From: Elusimicrobiota bacterium
Lineage (GTDB): Bacteria > CAYTYR01 > UBA6262
Direction of reading: 5' to 3'
DNA: 31,160 bases
Assembly (NCBI GenBank): GCA_003153935.1
Contig: PMCA01000008.1
Location: 19,068 to 50,227 of the forward strand
The notes under the pieces were generated by a model. That model was given only the letters and a program-made list of their open reading frames with translations. It was not told the origin of the DNA and ran no database searches. The position numbers and the translations under genes are program-made. Shown piece after piece: positions 23,897 through 31,160 of the stretch (the stretch's first letter is position 1; each line of letters begins with the position of its first letter).

Positions 23897-23926
23897 TTGA
23901 CAAAGCTTTAATAATAGTGGTATATT
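23897..23926 (+). promoter_or_regulatory. Promoter of the exopolysaccharide operon
   Basis: TTGACA (23897-23902), an 18-nt spacer and TATATT (23921-23926) drive the plus-strand gene at 23971. The divergent minus-strand promoter and its palindrome lie 29 nt upstream, so one regulator could act on both. Confidence 0.65.
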
Positions 23927-23970
23927 GACTTGAAAGTAGCTGGTTTAAATACAAAAAAAGGCTTGAGCTT

Positions 23971-24882
23971 ATGAACCATAAATTCTGCCTGCTGGCTGTG
24001 CTGTTTTTGGGAGCGATACTTTTTATCTCCGGCTGCGCTTCCGCGCCCGGGAATAAGAACGCCGCCCAGGATGAACAAACACGGCTGACGCAGATAGAAA
24101 GCTATTACCAAGCCGGTAAAGCGGACATGGGGAAGGGGCTTTATCCCTCGGCTATAATCAATTTTAACCATGTGATCGATCTGGAAAAGAATTTCAACAC
24201 TATTTATACTCCGTATGCCCAGGATCTTATCAGCCAGGCCCAGGACAAGATCAAAGAAGCGGAAGCGCCTATCGCCCAAAAGCCCAAAGAAAATAACGAG
24301 TATGCGATCGGGGTGGATGATGTACTGTTCATTTCCGTCTGGCAGAATAAGGACCTGGACCAGGAGGTCACGGTCAGGCCCGATGGGAAGGTAGCGGTGT
24401 TATTGATAGGCGATACCCAGGCCCAGGGGCTGACGATCGCCCAGCTGACCGAGACCATAAAGGACCGCGTCAAGGAGTACATAAAATACCCCGAAGTATC
24501 CGTTACCTTGAAGAAGATGGGTGGCAAAAAGATGATTATCCTGGGAGAGATCAATAGTCCCGGAGTGTACAATATAACCAACAAGGTCACGGTCCTTGAA
24601 TTAATCGGCCTGGCTCACGGCTATACCAAAGACGCGGTTCTCTCCAGTGTCCTGGTCATCAGGGGAGGGCTGCAAAAACCGGTCGGGCAAAAAGTGGACC
24701 TGGTGCGCGCCATTAAGACAGCTGACTTGAGCCAGAATATACTCCTGGAACCGGAAGATATCGTTTATGTGCCAAGAAGTTTTATCTCTAACGTGAGTTA
24801 TGTGATGACCATGATACTTTCTCCCATATCCCAGGGAATATATACAACCCAGGCTATTCAAAATTGGAAGCCAAATCCATAG
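23971..24882 (+). CDS. Wza-like polysaccharide export lipoprotein
   Basis: The protein has 303 residues. A lipoprotein signal ends in ISGC (C22), so it would be lipidated and sent to the outer membrane. Residues about 33-90 look like one or two TPR-type helices, which standard Wza lacks. About 110-195 is the polysaccharide export domain (YAIGVDDVLFISVWQ, VRPDGKVAVLLIGDTQ, YPEVSVTL), and about 200-270 an SLBB-type domain (ILGEINSPGVYNI). It would form the outer-membrane channel for a capsule or exopolysaccharide. The ribosome site is weak (AAGG about 12 nt upstream of ATG 23971). It leads the operon and is followed 25 nt later by the Wzc-like kinase. Confidence 0.88.
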   Translation: MNHKFCLLAVLFLGAILFISGCASAPGNKNAAQDEQTRLTQIESYYQAGKADMGKGLYPSAIINFNHVIDLEKNFNTIYTPYAQDLISQAQDKIKEAEAPIAQKPKENNEYAIGVDDVLFISVWQNKDLDQEVTVRPDGKVAVLLIGDTQAQGLTIAQLTETIKDRVKEYIKYPEVSVTLKKMGGKKMIILGEINSPGVYNITNKVTVLELIGLAHGYTKDAVLSSVLVIRGGLQKPVGQKVDLVRAIKTADLSQNILLEPEDIVYVPRSFISNVSYVMTMILSPISQGIYTTQAIQNWKPNP

Positions 24883-24907
24883 GATCCTAAGTTTTGAGGA
24901 GCTCTCT

Positions 24908-26824
24908 TTGCCGCAATATGACATGAATTTAAATGATTATCTTCGGATAGTCCGTAAAAGAAAATTGGTCATTATTCTCTCAGTAATCGTCTCCGTTTCC
25001 GCCAGCTGGTACTATGTTTCCCGTCAAGTTCCCTCTTATCAGGCCCAAACCACCATTAAAGTAGAAGAACGCAAGAACTTAGCCGGTTTACTCACTGAAT
25101 GGGTGGATGTAAATCCCGCCGATGTTATGGAATCCGCGGCCAAAGACATAAGAGGGTTCCCGGTGATAAAAAAGGCCGCTTTCCGTTTAGGTTTGATCAC
25201 TCCCAGTTCCCCGCCAGAAAAGATAAATGAAGTAGTGAGCGGCCTGCAGGGAGGTGTTTCCGCGGAGACGGTCAGGTCGACTAACGTAATCCAGATCACT
25301 ACTTCGGGCGATGAACCACAGTCGACCATGGACCTGGCAAACACCGTAGCGCAGGTATACGTGGAGGAGAATTTAGCGGATAAGAAAAAACAGGCCCAGA
25401 CCACCAGGCAGTTCATAGAGGAACAATTAGCTTCTTTAGAATCAAGATTGAATGAAGCCGAGGAAAAATTAAGCAAATTTGAAAGCCAGACCAAGAACAT
25501 CAAATTGAATTCGCCGGTCCAGCAGAAACTGGTGGACCTGCAGGTTGAGCGTATATCCCTGTTACAGAAGTATACCGAGAAGCATCCCCAGGTGCAGCAG
25601 ATCGATAACCAGATAAGCGCGCTGGAAGCCCAGTTGACCGGTTACTCGCAGAAGGAACTGGAGTACGCGCGGCTGACCAGGGAAGTGGAGGTGGATCAGA
25701 AGCTGTATTCCATGCTGAAGGAAAAGCTGGAAGAGGCCCGGATCACGGAGGCGCAGAAAGTTGGCGACGTTTCCATAGTCGATCCGGCGGTTACGCCGAT
25801 CACGATAATGGGCACTGACCGGAGATCGGGCCTTATGCTCGGAGCCCTGATCGGCCTGGTTCTGGGATTGATCCTGGCTTTTATTATGGAAAACCTGGAT
25901 ACTTCCGTCGGAAACATAGAAGAGTTGGAGGCGTTGACCAAATTATCGGTAATTGGCGTGGTCCCGTCCATGAGAAGCGAGCTTGGTGACGACCGGTCAT
26001 TTTTCCGTAAGGCCCTGTCTTTCTTTTCTTCTTCCCGTTCTCGCCTCAATGAATACTATATGCGTTTAATCGTCCATTATGAACCAAATTCAGTGCTGGC
26101 GGAATCATACCGCTCGATCCGTACGAATCTTAAGTTAGGACCGAATTTAAAGACCCTGGTAGTTACGAGTTCCGGGCCTATGGAAGGCAAGACCACAGTG
26201 CTGACTAATCTGGGCCTGGCTATCGCCCAAACCGGGGCGAAGATCCTCCTGGTTTCTTCCGATCTGCGGCGTCCGACCGTGGCCAGAAGTTTCGGCTTGA
26301 CCGAAGAGCCTGGATTAAATGAAGTCTTGACCAAGGTTAAGTCCCTGGATGAGGTTTTGTGCACTATATCTGATATCATGTTGGGCAATATGAAGATGGA
26401 TGATATCATGAAAACCCCGGGTATTGAGAATTTAAGCATTTTACCGTCCGGACGTATCCCGGCCAGGCCGGCGGAACTATTAGATTCCCGTGATATGCAG
26501 AACTTATTGAATGAACTTAGGCAAAGGTTTGATTATGTGTTATTTGACGCTCCGCCTGTTTTACCGATAGCAGATGCTTTACTGCTGGCTCCAAAAGTTG
26601 ACGGGGTTATCCTGGTTTACGAGTCGGGGAAAACGGTCAGGAGCGCGCTCTTAAGAACAAAATCCCAGATCGAGGTAGCTGGGGGTAAAATAGTCGGTAT
26701 AGTGCTAAATCACATCAAGCCAGGGACCGAGATAGCTTCGAATTATCCCTATTATTATAAATATAAATACGCTGAAACCAAACCGGAAAGAAAATCTGGT
26801 AAACGCGTTTCGAATAAACCATGA
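24908..26824 (+). CDS. Wzc-like chain-length determinant and BY-type tyrosine kinase
   Basis: The protein has 638 residues. Membrane helices near 20-36 and 305-328 flank a periplasmic coiled-coil region (about 160-260). The kinase domain starts about 390: Walker A SSGPMEGKTT (K428), Walker A' LLVSSDLRRP and Walker B FDAPP (D547). In Walker A' the first of the usual two Asp is Ser450; D452 remains. The tail carries six Tyr (613, 615-617, 619, 621), the usual autophosphorylation cluster. It would control polymer length and export with the Wza-like channel. Start: TTG 24908, seven nt after GAGGAG (24895-24900); the in-frame ATG 24923 is too far from that site. The stop overlaps the next gene (ATGA). 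Confidence 0.88.
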   Translation: MPQYDMNLNDYLRIVRKRKLVIILSVIVSVSASWYYVSRQVPSYQAQTTIKVEERKNLAGLLTEWVDVNPADVMESAAKDIRGFPVIKKAAFRLGLITPSSPPEKINEVVSGLQGGVSAETVRSTNVIQITTSGDEPQSTMDLANTVAQVYVEENLADKKKQAQTTRQFIEEQLASLESRLNEAEEKLSKFESQTKNIKLNSPVQQKLVDLQVERISLLQKYTEKHPQVQQIDNQISALEAQLTGYSQKELEYARLTREVEVDQKLYSMLKEKLEEARITEAQKVGDVSIVDPAVTPITIMGTDRRSGLMLGALIGLVLGLILAFIMENLDTSVGNIEELEALTKLSVIGVVPSMRSELGDDRSFFRKALSFFSSSRSRLNEYYMRLIVHYEPNSVLAESYRSIRTNLKLGPNLKTLVVTSSGPMEGKTTVLTNLGLAIAQTGAKILLVSSDLRRPTVARSFGLTEEPGLNEVLTKVKSLDEVLCTISDIMLGNMKMDDIMKTPGIENLSILPSGRIPARPAELLDSRDMQNLLNELRQRFDYVLFDAPPVLPIADALLLAPKVDGVILVYESGKTVRSALLRTKSQIEVAGGKIVGIVLNHIKPGTEIASNYPYYYKYKYAETKPERKSGKRVSNKP

Positions 26825-28227
26825 CCCTAAATAATTTTCTGGCTTCAAAAAGTGGGCAGGCGCCGCTAACCGGTATCTTATACGTATTATTGCTGCTTGT
26901 TTTTCTCATTATTGCTGTCTTTGTCTATGAGCTCCCGCCTTATTTGCCCCTGCTGCTTATGATCTCCTTCAGTCTTTTCCTGGTAGCTTTGCTTAAACCT
27001 GATTTCGCCTTAGCGGTACTGATCTTGTCAATGTTATTATCCCCGGAATTTATGGTAGGCGGGATTTCCGGCCGTAACGTGGTTTTCCGCTATGATGACG
27101 CCATGATATTTGTTATTTTCTTTGGTTGGCTGGCCCGGGTAGCGATCAATAAAGAGATAAATCTTTTACGCCCCTCTTATTTAAATACCCCAATAATATT
27201 ATATATAGCTATCTGTATCTTTTCCTCACTGTTGGGCGCTCTCGAAGGCAACGTACAACTCAAGCAAAGTTTTTTCTACGTTACCAAATACGTAGAATAT
27301 TACGTTCTTTATTTTATGGTGTCCAATAATTTGCGTTCCCTGCGTCAGACAAAAATGTTCACCCTGGTTTTAGTTGTTACCTGCTTGGCGGTCTGCGTTT
27401 ATGCCTGGGCGCATATGCATAGCATGGCGCGGGTTTCCGCTCCTTTCGAAGGTGAGTCAGGTGAGGCTAATACTTTAGCCGGCTACCTGCTTTTTATGAT
27501 GAGCATTACCCTGGGCCTGTTTTTATATGAAAAAAGAGCCAAATGGCAAATCCTTTACTTAGGGGCAACAGCGTTTATGGTCCCGCCTTTTCTCTTTACC
27601 CTTTCCCGCGGGACCTGGCTCGCTTTCTTACCCATGAGTTTGGTGATGATGACTCTCACTAGAAGAGGCAAAGGGATAATAATGGTAGCCTTGTTTGCCC
27701 TGTTTTTTCTGCTGCCCGTTCTTTCCCCGCAGGCGATCAAGGACCGCATTGCCCAGACCTTTATCAGTGATGAGTCTGGAGCCCATCAATATGACGTGCT
27801 GGGGAAAAAATTCTCTCTCGCCCGGTCTGGGGTCGCCCGGGTACAGACCTGGGGTGAGGCTTTCCAGGCGTGGGTCAAGCGGCCCGTGCTGGGATACGGG
27901 GTGCCGGCCAGTGCGATCGTGGATAACCAATATGCCCGGGTCGTCAGAGAAGTAGGCACGGTCGGGTTCTGTATTTATGCCTGGCTGATGATCCGCATTT
28001 TTAAGGCCGGCCGCAGCAGTTTCAGGCAAACTAAAGGTAATGATTTTGCCCAGGGGCTAAGCTTGGGATTTTTGGCGGGATTTATCGGCCTGCTGTTCCA
28101 GGCTTTCTCAGCTGAAACTTTCATCCTTATTCGCATAATGGAGCCGTTCTGGTTCGTAGCGGCCATGGTATTAGTGTTGCCGGAATTGCCCGAGTTATCC
28201 CAGCTTGGCGCTCAATCTCTTACTTAG
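26821..28227 (+). CDS. O-antigen ligase/polymerase-like membrane protein (Wzy type)
   Basis: The protein has 468 residues with about eleven or twelve hydrophobic helices. A large periplasmic loop sits between late helices: it carries GVARVQTWGEAFQAWVKRPV and the GYG motif, as in Wzy/WaaL-type proteins. Such enzymes polymerise repeat units or ligate them to an acceptor at the periplasmic face. The start ATG overlaps the Wzc-like stop (ATGA). Position in the export operon supports the polymerase reading over ligase, but sequence alone does not separate them. Confidence 0.8.
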   Translation: MTLNNFLASKSGQAPLTGILYVLLLLVFLIIAVFVYELPPYLPLLLMISFSLFLVALLKPDFALAVLILSMLLSPEFMVGGISGRNVVFRYDDAMIFVIFFGWLARVAINKEINLLRPSYLNTPIILYIAICIFSSLLGALEGNVQLKQSFFYVTKYVEYYVLYFMVSNNLRSLRQTKMFTLVLVVTCLAVCVYAWAHMHSMARVSAPFEGESGEANTLAGYLLFMMSITLGLFLYEKRAKWQILYLGATAFMVPPFLFTLSRGTWLAFLPMSLVMMTLTRRGKGIIMVALFALFFLLPVLSPQAIKDRIAQTFISDESGAHQYDVLGKKFSLARSGVARVQTWGEAFQAWVKRPVLGYGVPASAIVDNQYARVVREVGTVGFCIYAWLMIRIFKAGRSSFRQTKGNDFAQGLSLGFLAGFIGLLFQAFSAETFILIRIMEPFWFVAAMVLVLPELPELSQLGAQSLT

Positions 28228-28237
28228 GCGGGGCAGT

Positions 28238-30454
28238 ATGTTAAAGAAGATCATGATCAGATCAGCGGCATATGTTTTGTCAACCGGTCTCAATATTTAC
28301 CGGAAGTTCCGGCCTCTGCCACCGCGTATCTATTTTTGCTATAACCAATCCATCCATCATATCTATCACTCTCTCTTTGTAGCCATCGAACTTTCCAATA
28401 TTCAGGATACTTATGAAGTAGTGGTCCTGAGCACTAGCCGGGAAGCCTCGGATATTATACAAGGCGAACTGAAAACTATTCCCAACCGGATAAATTTCCA
28501 GCCTGTATACCATCCCGGTTACAGCCGGAAGGACTTCTACCTGGGATGGTTTGCGTTTTTCTGCCGCCTACGGATGCAGCGGCCGGCCGCGGTAATAGTT
28601 ACCGATTATTATGATAATATTTTCCGCCAGCTCGGGATAAAAACATTTTGGGTGTATCTGCCGCACGGCCTCTTAAACCGGGAGTTTGGCTCCGATCCGC
28701 ATATCAGGGACTATGATCTGGCCATTGTCCCGGGGGCCAGGGATATGCAGGGGTTCACAAAAAGGCTCGGGCCTTTGCCAAAGGCTGTCATTGCCGGCTA
28801 TTCTAAACTGGATTACTTGCACTATCATCAATTGCAGCCGCCGGCTCTGTTCCGGGAAAAGAAACCCGTTATACTCTATAACCCGCACTTTGAGCCGCTA
28901 CTTAGTTCCTTTTTTGACCAGGGGAAACAATTAATGGAAGCTTTGGCGGCAACCGGTAAATATAATCTTATTTTCATGCCGCATCCTGACCTGGCCAGGA
29001 AACATTACCGGGAGGTACAAGCGCTTAAGGGCTTACCCAATACCGTGGTTATTGATCGCCCCAGGATTAATCTTGATTATCTGGCCGCGGCCGATGTGTA
29101 TATAACCGATGTCAGCAGCAGCGTTTTTGAATGGCTCTATTTCGATAAGCCCGCGCTGTTCTTTAATACTAAGAATATTGACTGGCACAATAATCCCTTT
29201 TATGGCAGTTGGGTTTTAGGCCAGGTAGCGCGGACCATACCGGAAATGCTGGCCGCGGTCGAGGATGCTCTGTCGCCAAATGATAATTTCCGTGGAATAA
29301 GAAAACAGGTATTGCAGGAATGTTTCGCTAACAGGGAAAAGCCTGTTTCCCGGATGATCGCTGAGCTGATCATCGCGCGGATGAAAGCGGAGAAGCAAAC
29401 GCCGCAATTATTTTATTCGGGAGATATGAATGAACACACCGGATATGGGCAGGCGTTTTCATTTCTGGCCAGGAGTATCAACAAAGAACAACCAATTCGT
29501 ATCATCTGTCGTAAAGCGCAAGCGAAGGATTTCCCGGAAAAAGTCTCCACTATTGTGTCGGTAGATATTTATCCTTTTAAAAGGATGCTTTTATTGACTC
29601 CCTTAAGGTGGAGCTTTCAGCTGATGACGTTGCTGGAACATGGACTCTTTGACTATGCGGCGTCCCGCCAAGTAGTAGAGTCTACCCCGGTATATGCTAA
29701 CCAGGGACAGGCTCTATACATCTTCAAAAAAGCCGCGGCGATGCAATTGGAAAGGATCCTGATAGCACCTACCCCGCATATTGACTTTGTCTGGCAGGAA
29801 CTCCGGCAGGAGCAAAAGATCCTGGGCAAAGATATGGAATGGCTGCATCCCTTGCTCAAGAAGAAGATCAAGCAAGAATATGAATTAGCCGATAAGATCA
29901 TGGTTTTTTCACAATTTAGCTATGATACTTTCAAAGATAACGGAATAGCGGAGACCAAGTTGATTCTTTGGCCACTGGATATAGACCGGGATTATTTTAA
30001 AAGAAGGCAGGATAAAAGGGATCATGTTTTCAGGGTTCTCTATGTCGGTAGGCTGATGCCGGAGAAGGGTATACATTACCTGGTCAAAGCCTTCCAGGAA
30101 CTTGCTTTGCCGGAGAGCGAGCTTTTGCTCTTTGGCAGTACTCTCACCAGAAGTACGCGGAACTGGCTGGACAAACAAATAAAAGGCTGGGACAATATCA
30201 AGATATCCTGCGGAGATCCGCGGCCGGCATATGAACAGTCTTCGATATTGGTCCACCCATCATTACAAGATGGCTTTGCGCTGGTTGTGTCTGAGGCTAT
30301 GGCCTATGGGTTGCCGGTGATCGTGACCGAAAATACCGGAGCTAAAGAAAAAGTTCAAGTCGGACAGAATGGATTCGTCATCCCGGTAAGGGATGTGGGG
30401 GCCATAAAGGAAAAATTGAGGTATTACTACCAAAAACATGAAAAAACTGCTTAA
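28238..30454 (+). CDS. Two-domain glycan transferase: TagF-like glycerophosphotransferase plus GT4
   Basis: The protein has 738 residues. Residues about 120-380 match CDP-glycerol glycerophosphotransferases (YLPHGLLN, NPHFEPLLS, FMPHPDLARKHY, YITDVSSSVFEWLYFDKP). About 400-735 is a GT4 domain (LYVGRLMPEKGIHYLVKAF, ILVHPSLQDGFALVVSEAMAYGLPVIVTEN). The fusion suggests one protein adding a sugar and a phosphoglycerol-like group to the same polymer. Start: ATG 28238, ten nt after the previous stop; an upstream TTG at 28205 would overlap it. It overlaps the next gene by 17 nt. No signal peptide; it would act at the inner-membrane face. Confidence 0.82.
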   Translation: MLKKIMIRSAAYVLSTGLNIYRKFRPLPPRIYFCYNQSIHHIYHSLFVAIELSNIQDTYEVVVLSTSREASDIIQGELKTIPNRINFQPVYHPGYSRKDFYLGWFAFFCRLRMQRPAAVIVTDYYDNIFRQLGIKTFWVYLPHGLLNREFGSDPHIRDYDLAIVPGARDMQGFTKRLGPLPKAVIAGYSKLDYLHYHQLQPPALFREKKPVILYNPHFEPLLSSFFDQGKQLMEALAATGKYNLIFMPHPDLARKHYREVQALKGLPNTVVIDRPRINLDYLAAADVYITDVSSSVFEWLYFDKPALFFNTKNIDWHNNPFYGSWVLGQVARTIPEMLAAVEDALSPNDNFRGIRKQVLQECFANREKPVSRMIAELIIARMKAEKQTPQLFYSGDMNEHTGYGQAFSFLARSINKEQPIRIICRKAQAKDFPEKVSTIVSVDIYPFKRMLLLTPLRWSFQLMTLLEHGLFDYAASRQVVESTPVYANQGQALYIFKKAAAMQLERILIAPTPHIDFVWQELRQEQKILGKDMEWLHPLLKKKIKQEYELADKIMVFSQFSYDTFKDNGIAETKLILWPLDIDRDYFKRRQDKRDHVFRVLYVGRLMPEKGIHYLVKAFQELALPESELLLFGSTLTRSTRNWLDKQIKGWDNIKISCGDPRPAYEQSSILVHPSLQDGFALVVSEAMAYGLPVIVTENTGAKEKVQVGQNGFVIPVRDVGAIKEKLRYYYQKHEKTA

Positions 30455-31160
30455 AGCTATCATCTTGAATACGGGATATTATCTGGGGGTTTTTGAGCTT
30501 TTGCGCCAAAGTAACGGTCGCCAGGGCCGTGTCCCTATACTGGTCTATCACCGTATCCTCAGTAAGCCTGATACTGGGAAAGTCCGTTCCGCGTTCAGTT
30601 TCAGAGGCCTGAATGTAAGCGCTAACCATTTTGAACGGCAGATAAAATATTTGCGGAAAAAGTACCAGTTAATAAGCCTGGTAGAATACGTTAAGCGCAA
30701 AAACGCCGGCACCAGCCTGAAAAATTGCGCGGTTATCACTTTCGACGACGGGTTCAAAGATTTTATCACCCAAGCTTGGCCGATATTAAAAAAGTACCAA
30801 GCTCCGGCGACGGTATTCATGCCGGCCGGGTTCTTGGGCCTGGTCCACTGGCAACACCAGTTATATGCTATCCTGGATGAAGGCAAAACGGCAAAAGCTA
30901 AAGTAATTGTGGGCCGGGAAGAAGTGCCGGTTGACCTAAGCAATGACCGGGAGAAATACCTTACTATAAGAAGGTTTATCACGGCGATCGGGGGCTTGCC
31001 CTCAGGTGAGCGGCAGGAGGCGATCAACAGTCTCGGTACTATTTTGGCAGTTAATAAAAAGCTGACCCCGGCTGAAATTTATCTCTCTAAAGAGGACTTG
31101 CGGTTGCTGGTACAAGAAGGATTGGCTTTAGGAGCGCATTCTGTTTCGCATGAACACCTG
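30438..31160 (+). CDS. Polysaccharide deacetylase (NodB-like), 3' end outside window
   Basis: The frame opens at ATG 30438 and stays open to the window edge (241 codons). A hydrophobic N-terminus precedes VPILVYHRIL, then the catalytic and metal motif TFDDGF (D103 base, D104 metal). The second metal motif HSVSH (H234, H238) lies at the very end. Such enzymes remove N-acetyl groups from amino sugars of a polymer. The start overlaps the fusion transferase by 17 nt, suggesting coupling. It would tailor the exported polysaccharide. The remaining barrel half is missing here only because of the window. Confidence 0.85.
   Translation, partial: MKKLLKAIILNTGYYLGVFELLRQSNGRQGRVPILVYHRILSKPDTGKVRSAFSFRGLNVSANHFERQIKYLRKKYQLISLVEYVKRKNAGTSLKNCAVITFDDGFKDFITQAWPILKKYQAPATVFMPAGFLGLVHWQHQLYAILDEGKTAKAKVIVGREEVPVDLSNDREKYLTIRRFITAIGGLPSGERQEAINSLGTILAVNKKLTPAEIYLSKEDLRLLVQEGLALGAHSVSHEHL

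Noticed and set aside
30548-31027. 159-codon minus-strand frame at the window end
   Set aside because: The plus strand here encodes a NodB-like deacetylase with both metal motifs, so the minus frame is a shadow.
1-31160. tRNA, rRNA, CRISPR arrays, insertion sequences
   Set aside because: I saw no cloverleaf, rRNA segment, regularly spaced repeat array, transposase or terminal inverted repeats in the window.

Overview
The window looks like a chromosomal segment of an uncultured diderm bacterium. It encodes a fimbrial usher, a Wza-like outer-membrane export lipoprotein and a Wzc-like kinase, all of which need an outer membrane. The mix of usher pili, GAF-ANTAR and HD-GYP regulators, several radical-SAM enzymes and membrane GT39 glycosyltransferases recalls Omnitrophota (OP3) and related lineages. 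That placement is an impression, not a result.

Layout. (1) 1-750 is the 3' end of a DUF72 gene. (2) 773-5680 is a chaperone-usher surface-fibre operon (subunit, chaperone, usher). It sits behind a sigma70-like promoter and a leader of about 370 nt that can be drawn as a three-segment transcription attenuator. The usher signal peptide is out of frame with its body across a T9 tract. (3) 5811-6542 encodes a GAF-ANTAR antiterminator, preceded by its own hairpin plus T-tract. (4) 6626-21361 is one tightly packed plus-strand run of 14 genes, with gaps of 15 nt or less and many ATGA overlaps. It opens with a divergent HD-GYP protein and then forms what I read as an undescribed RiPP (ribosomally made, modified peptide) locus. 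(5) 21354-23827, minus strand, holds a further radical-SAM enzyme and a second GT39 membrane glycosyltransferase. (6) 23971 to the end is an exopolysaccharide operon: Wza-like, Wzc-like, Wzy-like, a two-domain glycosyltransferase and a polysaccharide deacetylase cut by the window edge.

How the RiPP locus could work. A PqqD-like protein (12913) would hold the leader of a 66-residue precursor (13210). Three tandem SPASM/twitch radical-SAM enzymes (13417, 14499, 16245) and a B12-type radical-SAM enzyme (7740) would modify its Cys- and Asn-rich core. A UPF0489 protein with arginase-type metal motifs fused to TPR repeats (11496) could turn the core arginines, several of them in Arg-Asn pairs, into ornithine. 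An HprK-like kinase (15359), a family-5 nucleotidyltransferase (18918), a GT4 glycosyltransferase (19778) and a GT39 enzyme (9827) could add phosphate, nucleotidyl or sugar groups. An S26-like peptidase with Cys in place of the catalytic Ser (9413) could remove the leader. An ABC exporter without a peptidase domain (17272) could move the product. The gene families are read from sequence; the chemistry and the order of steps are inference.
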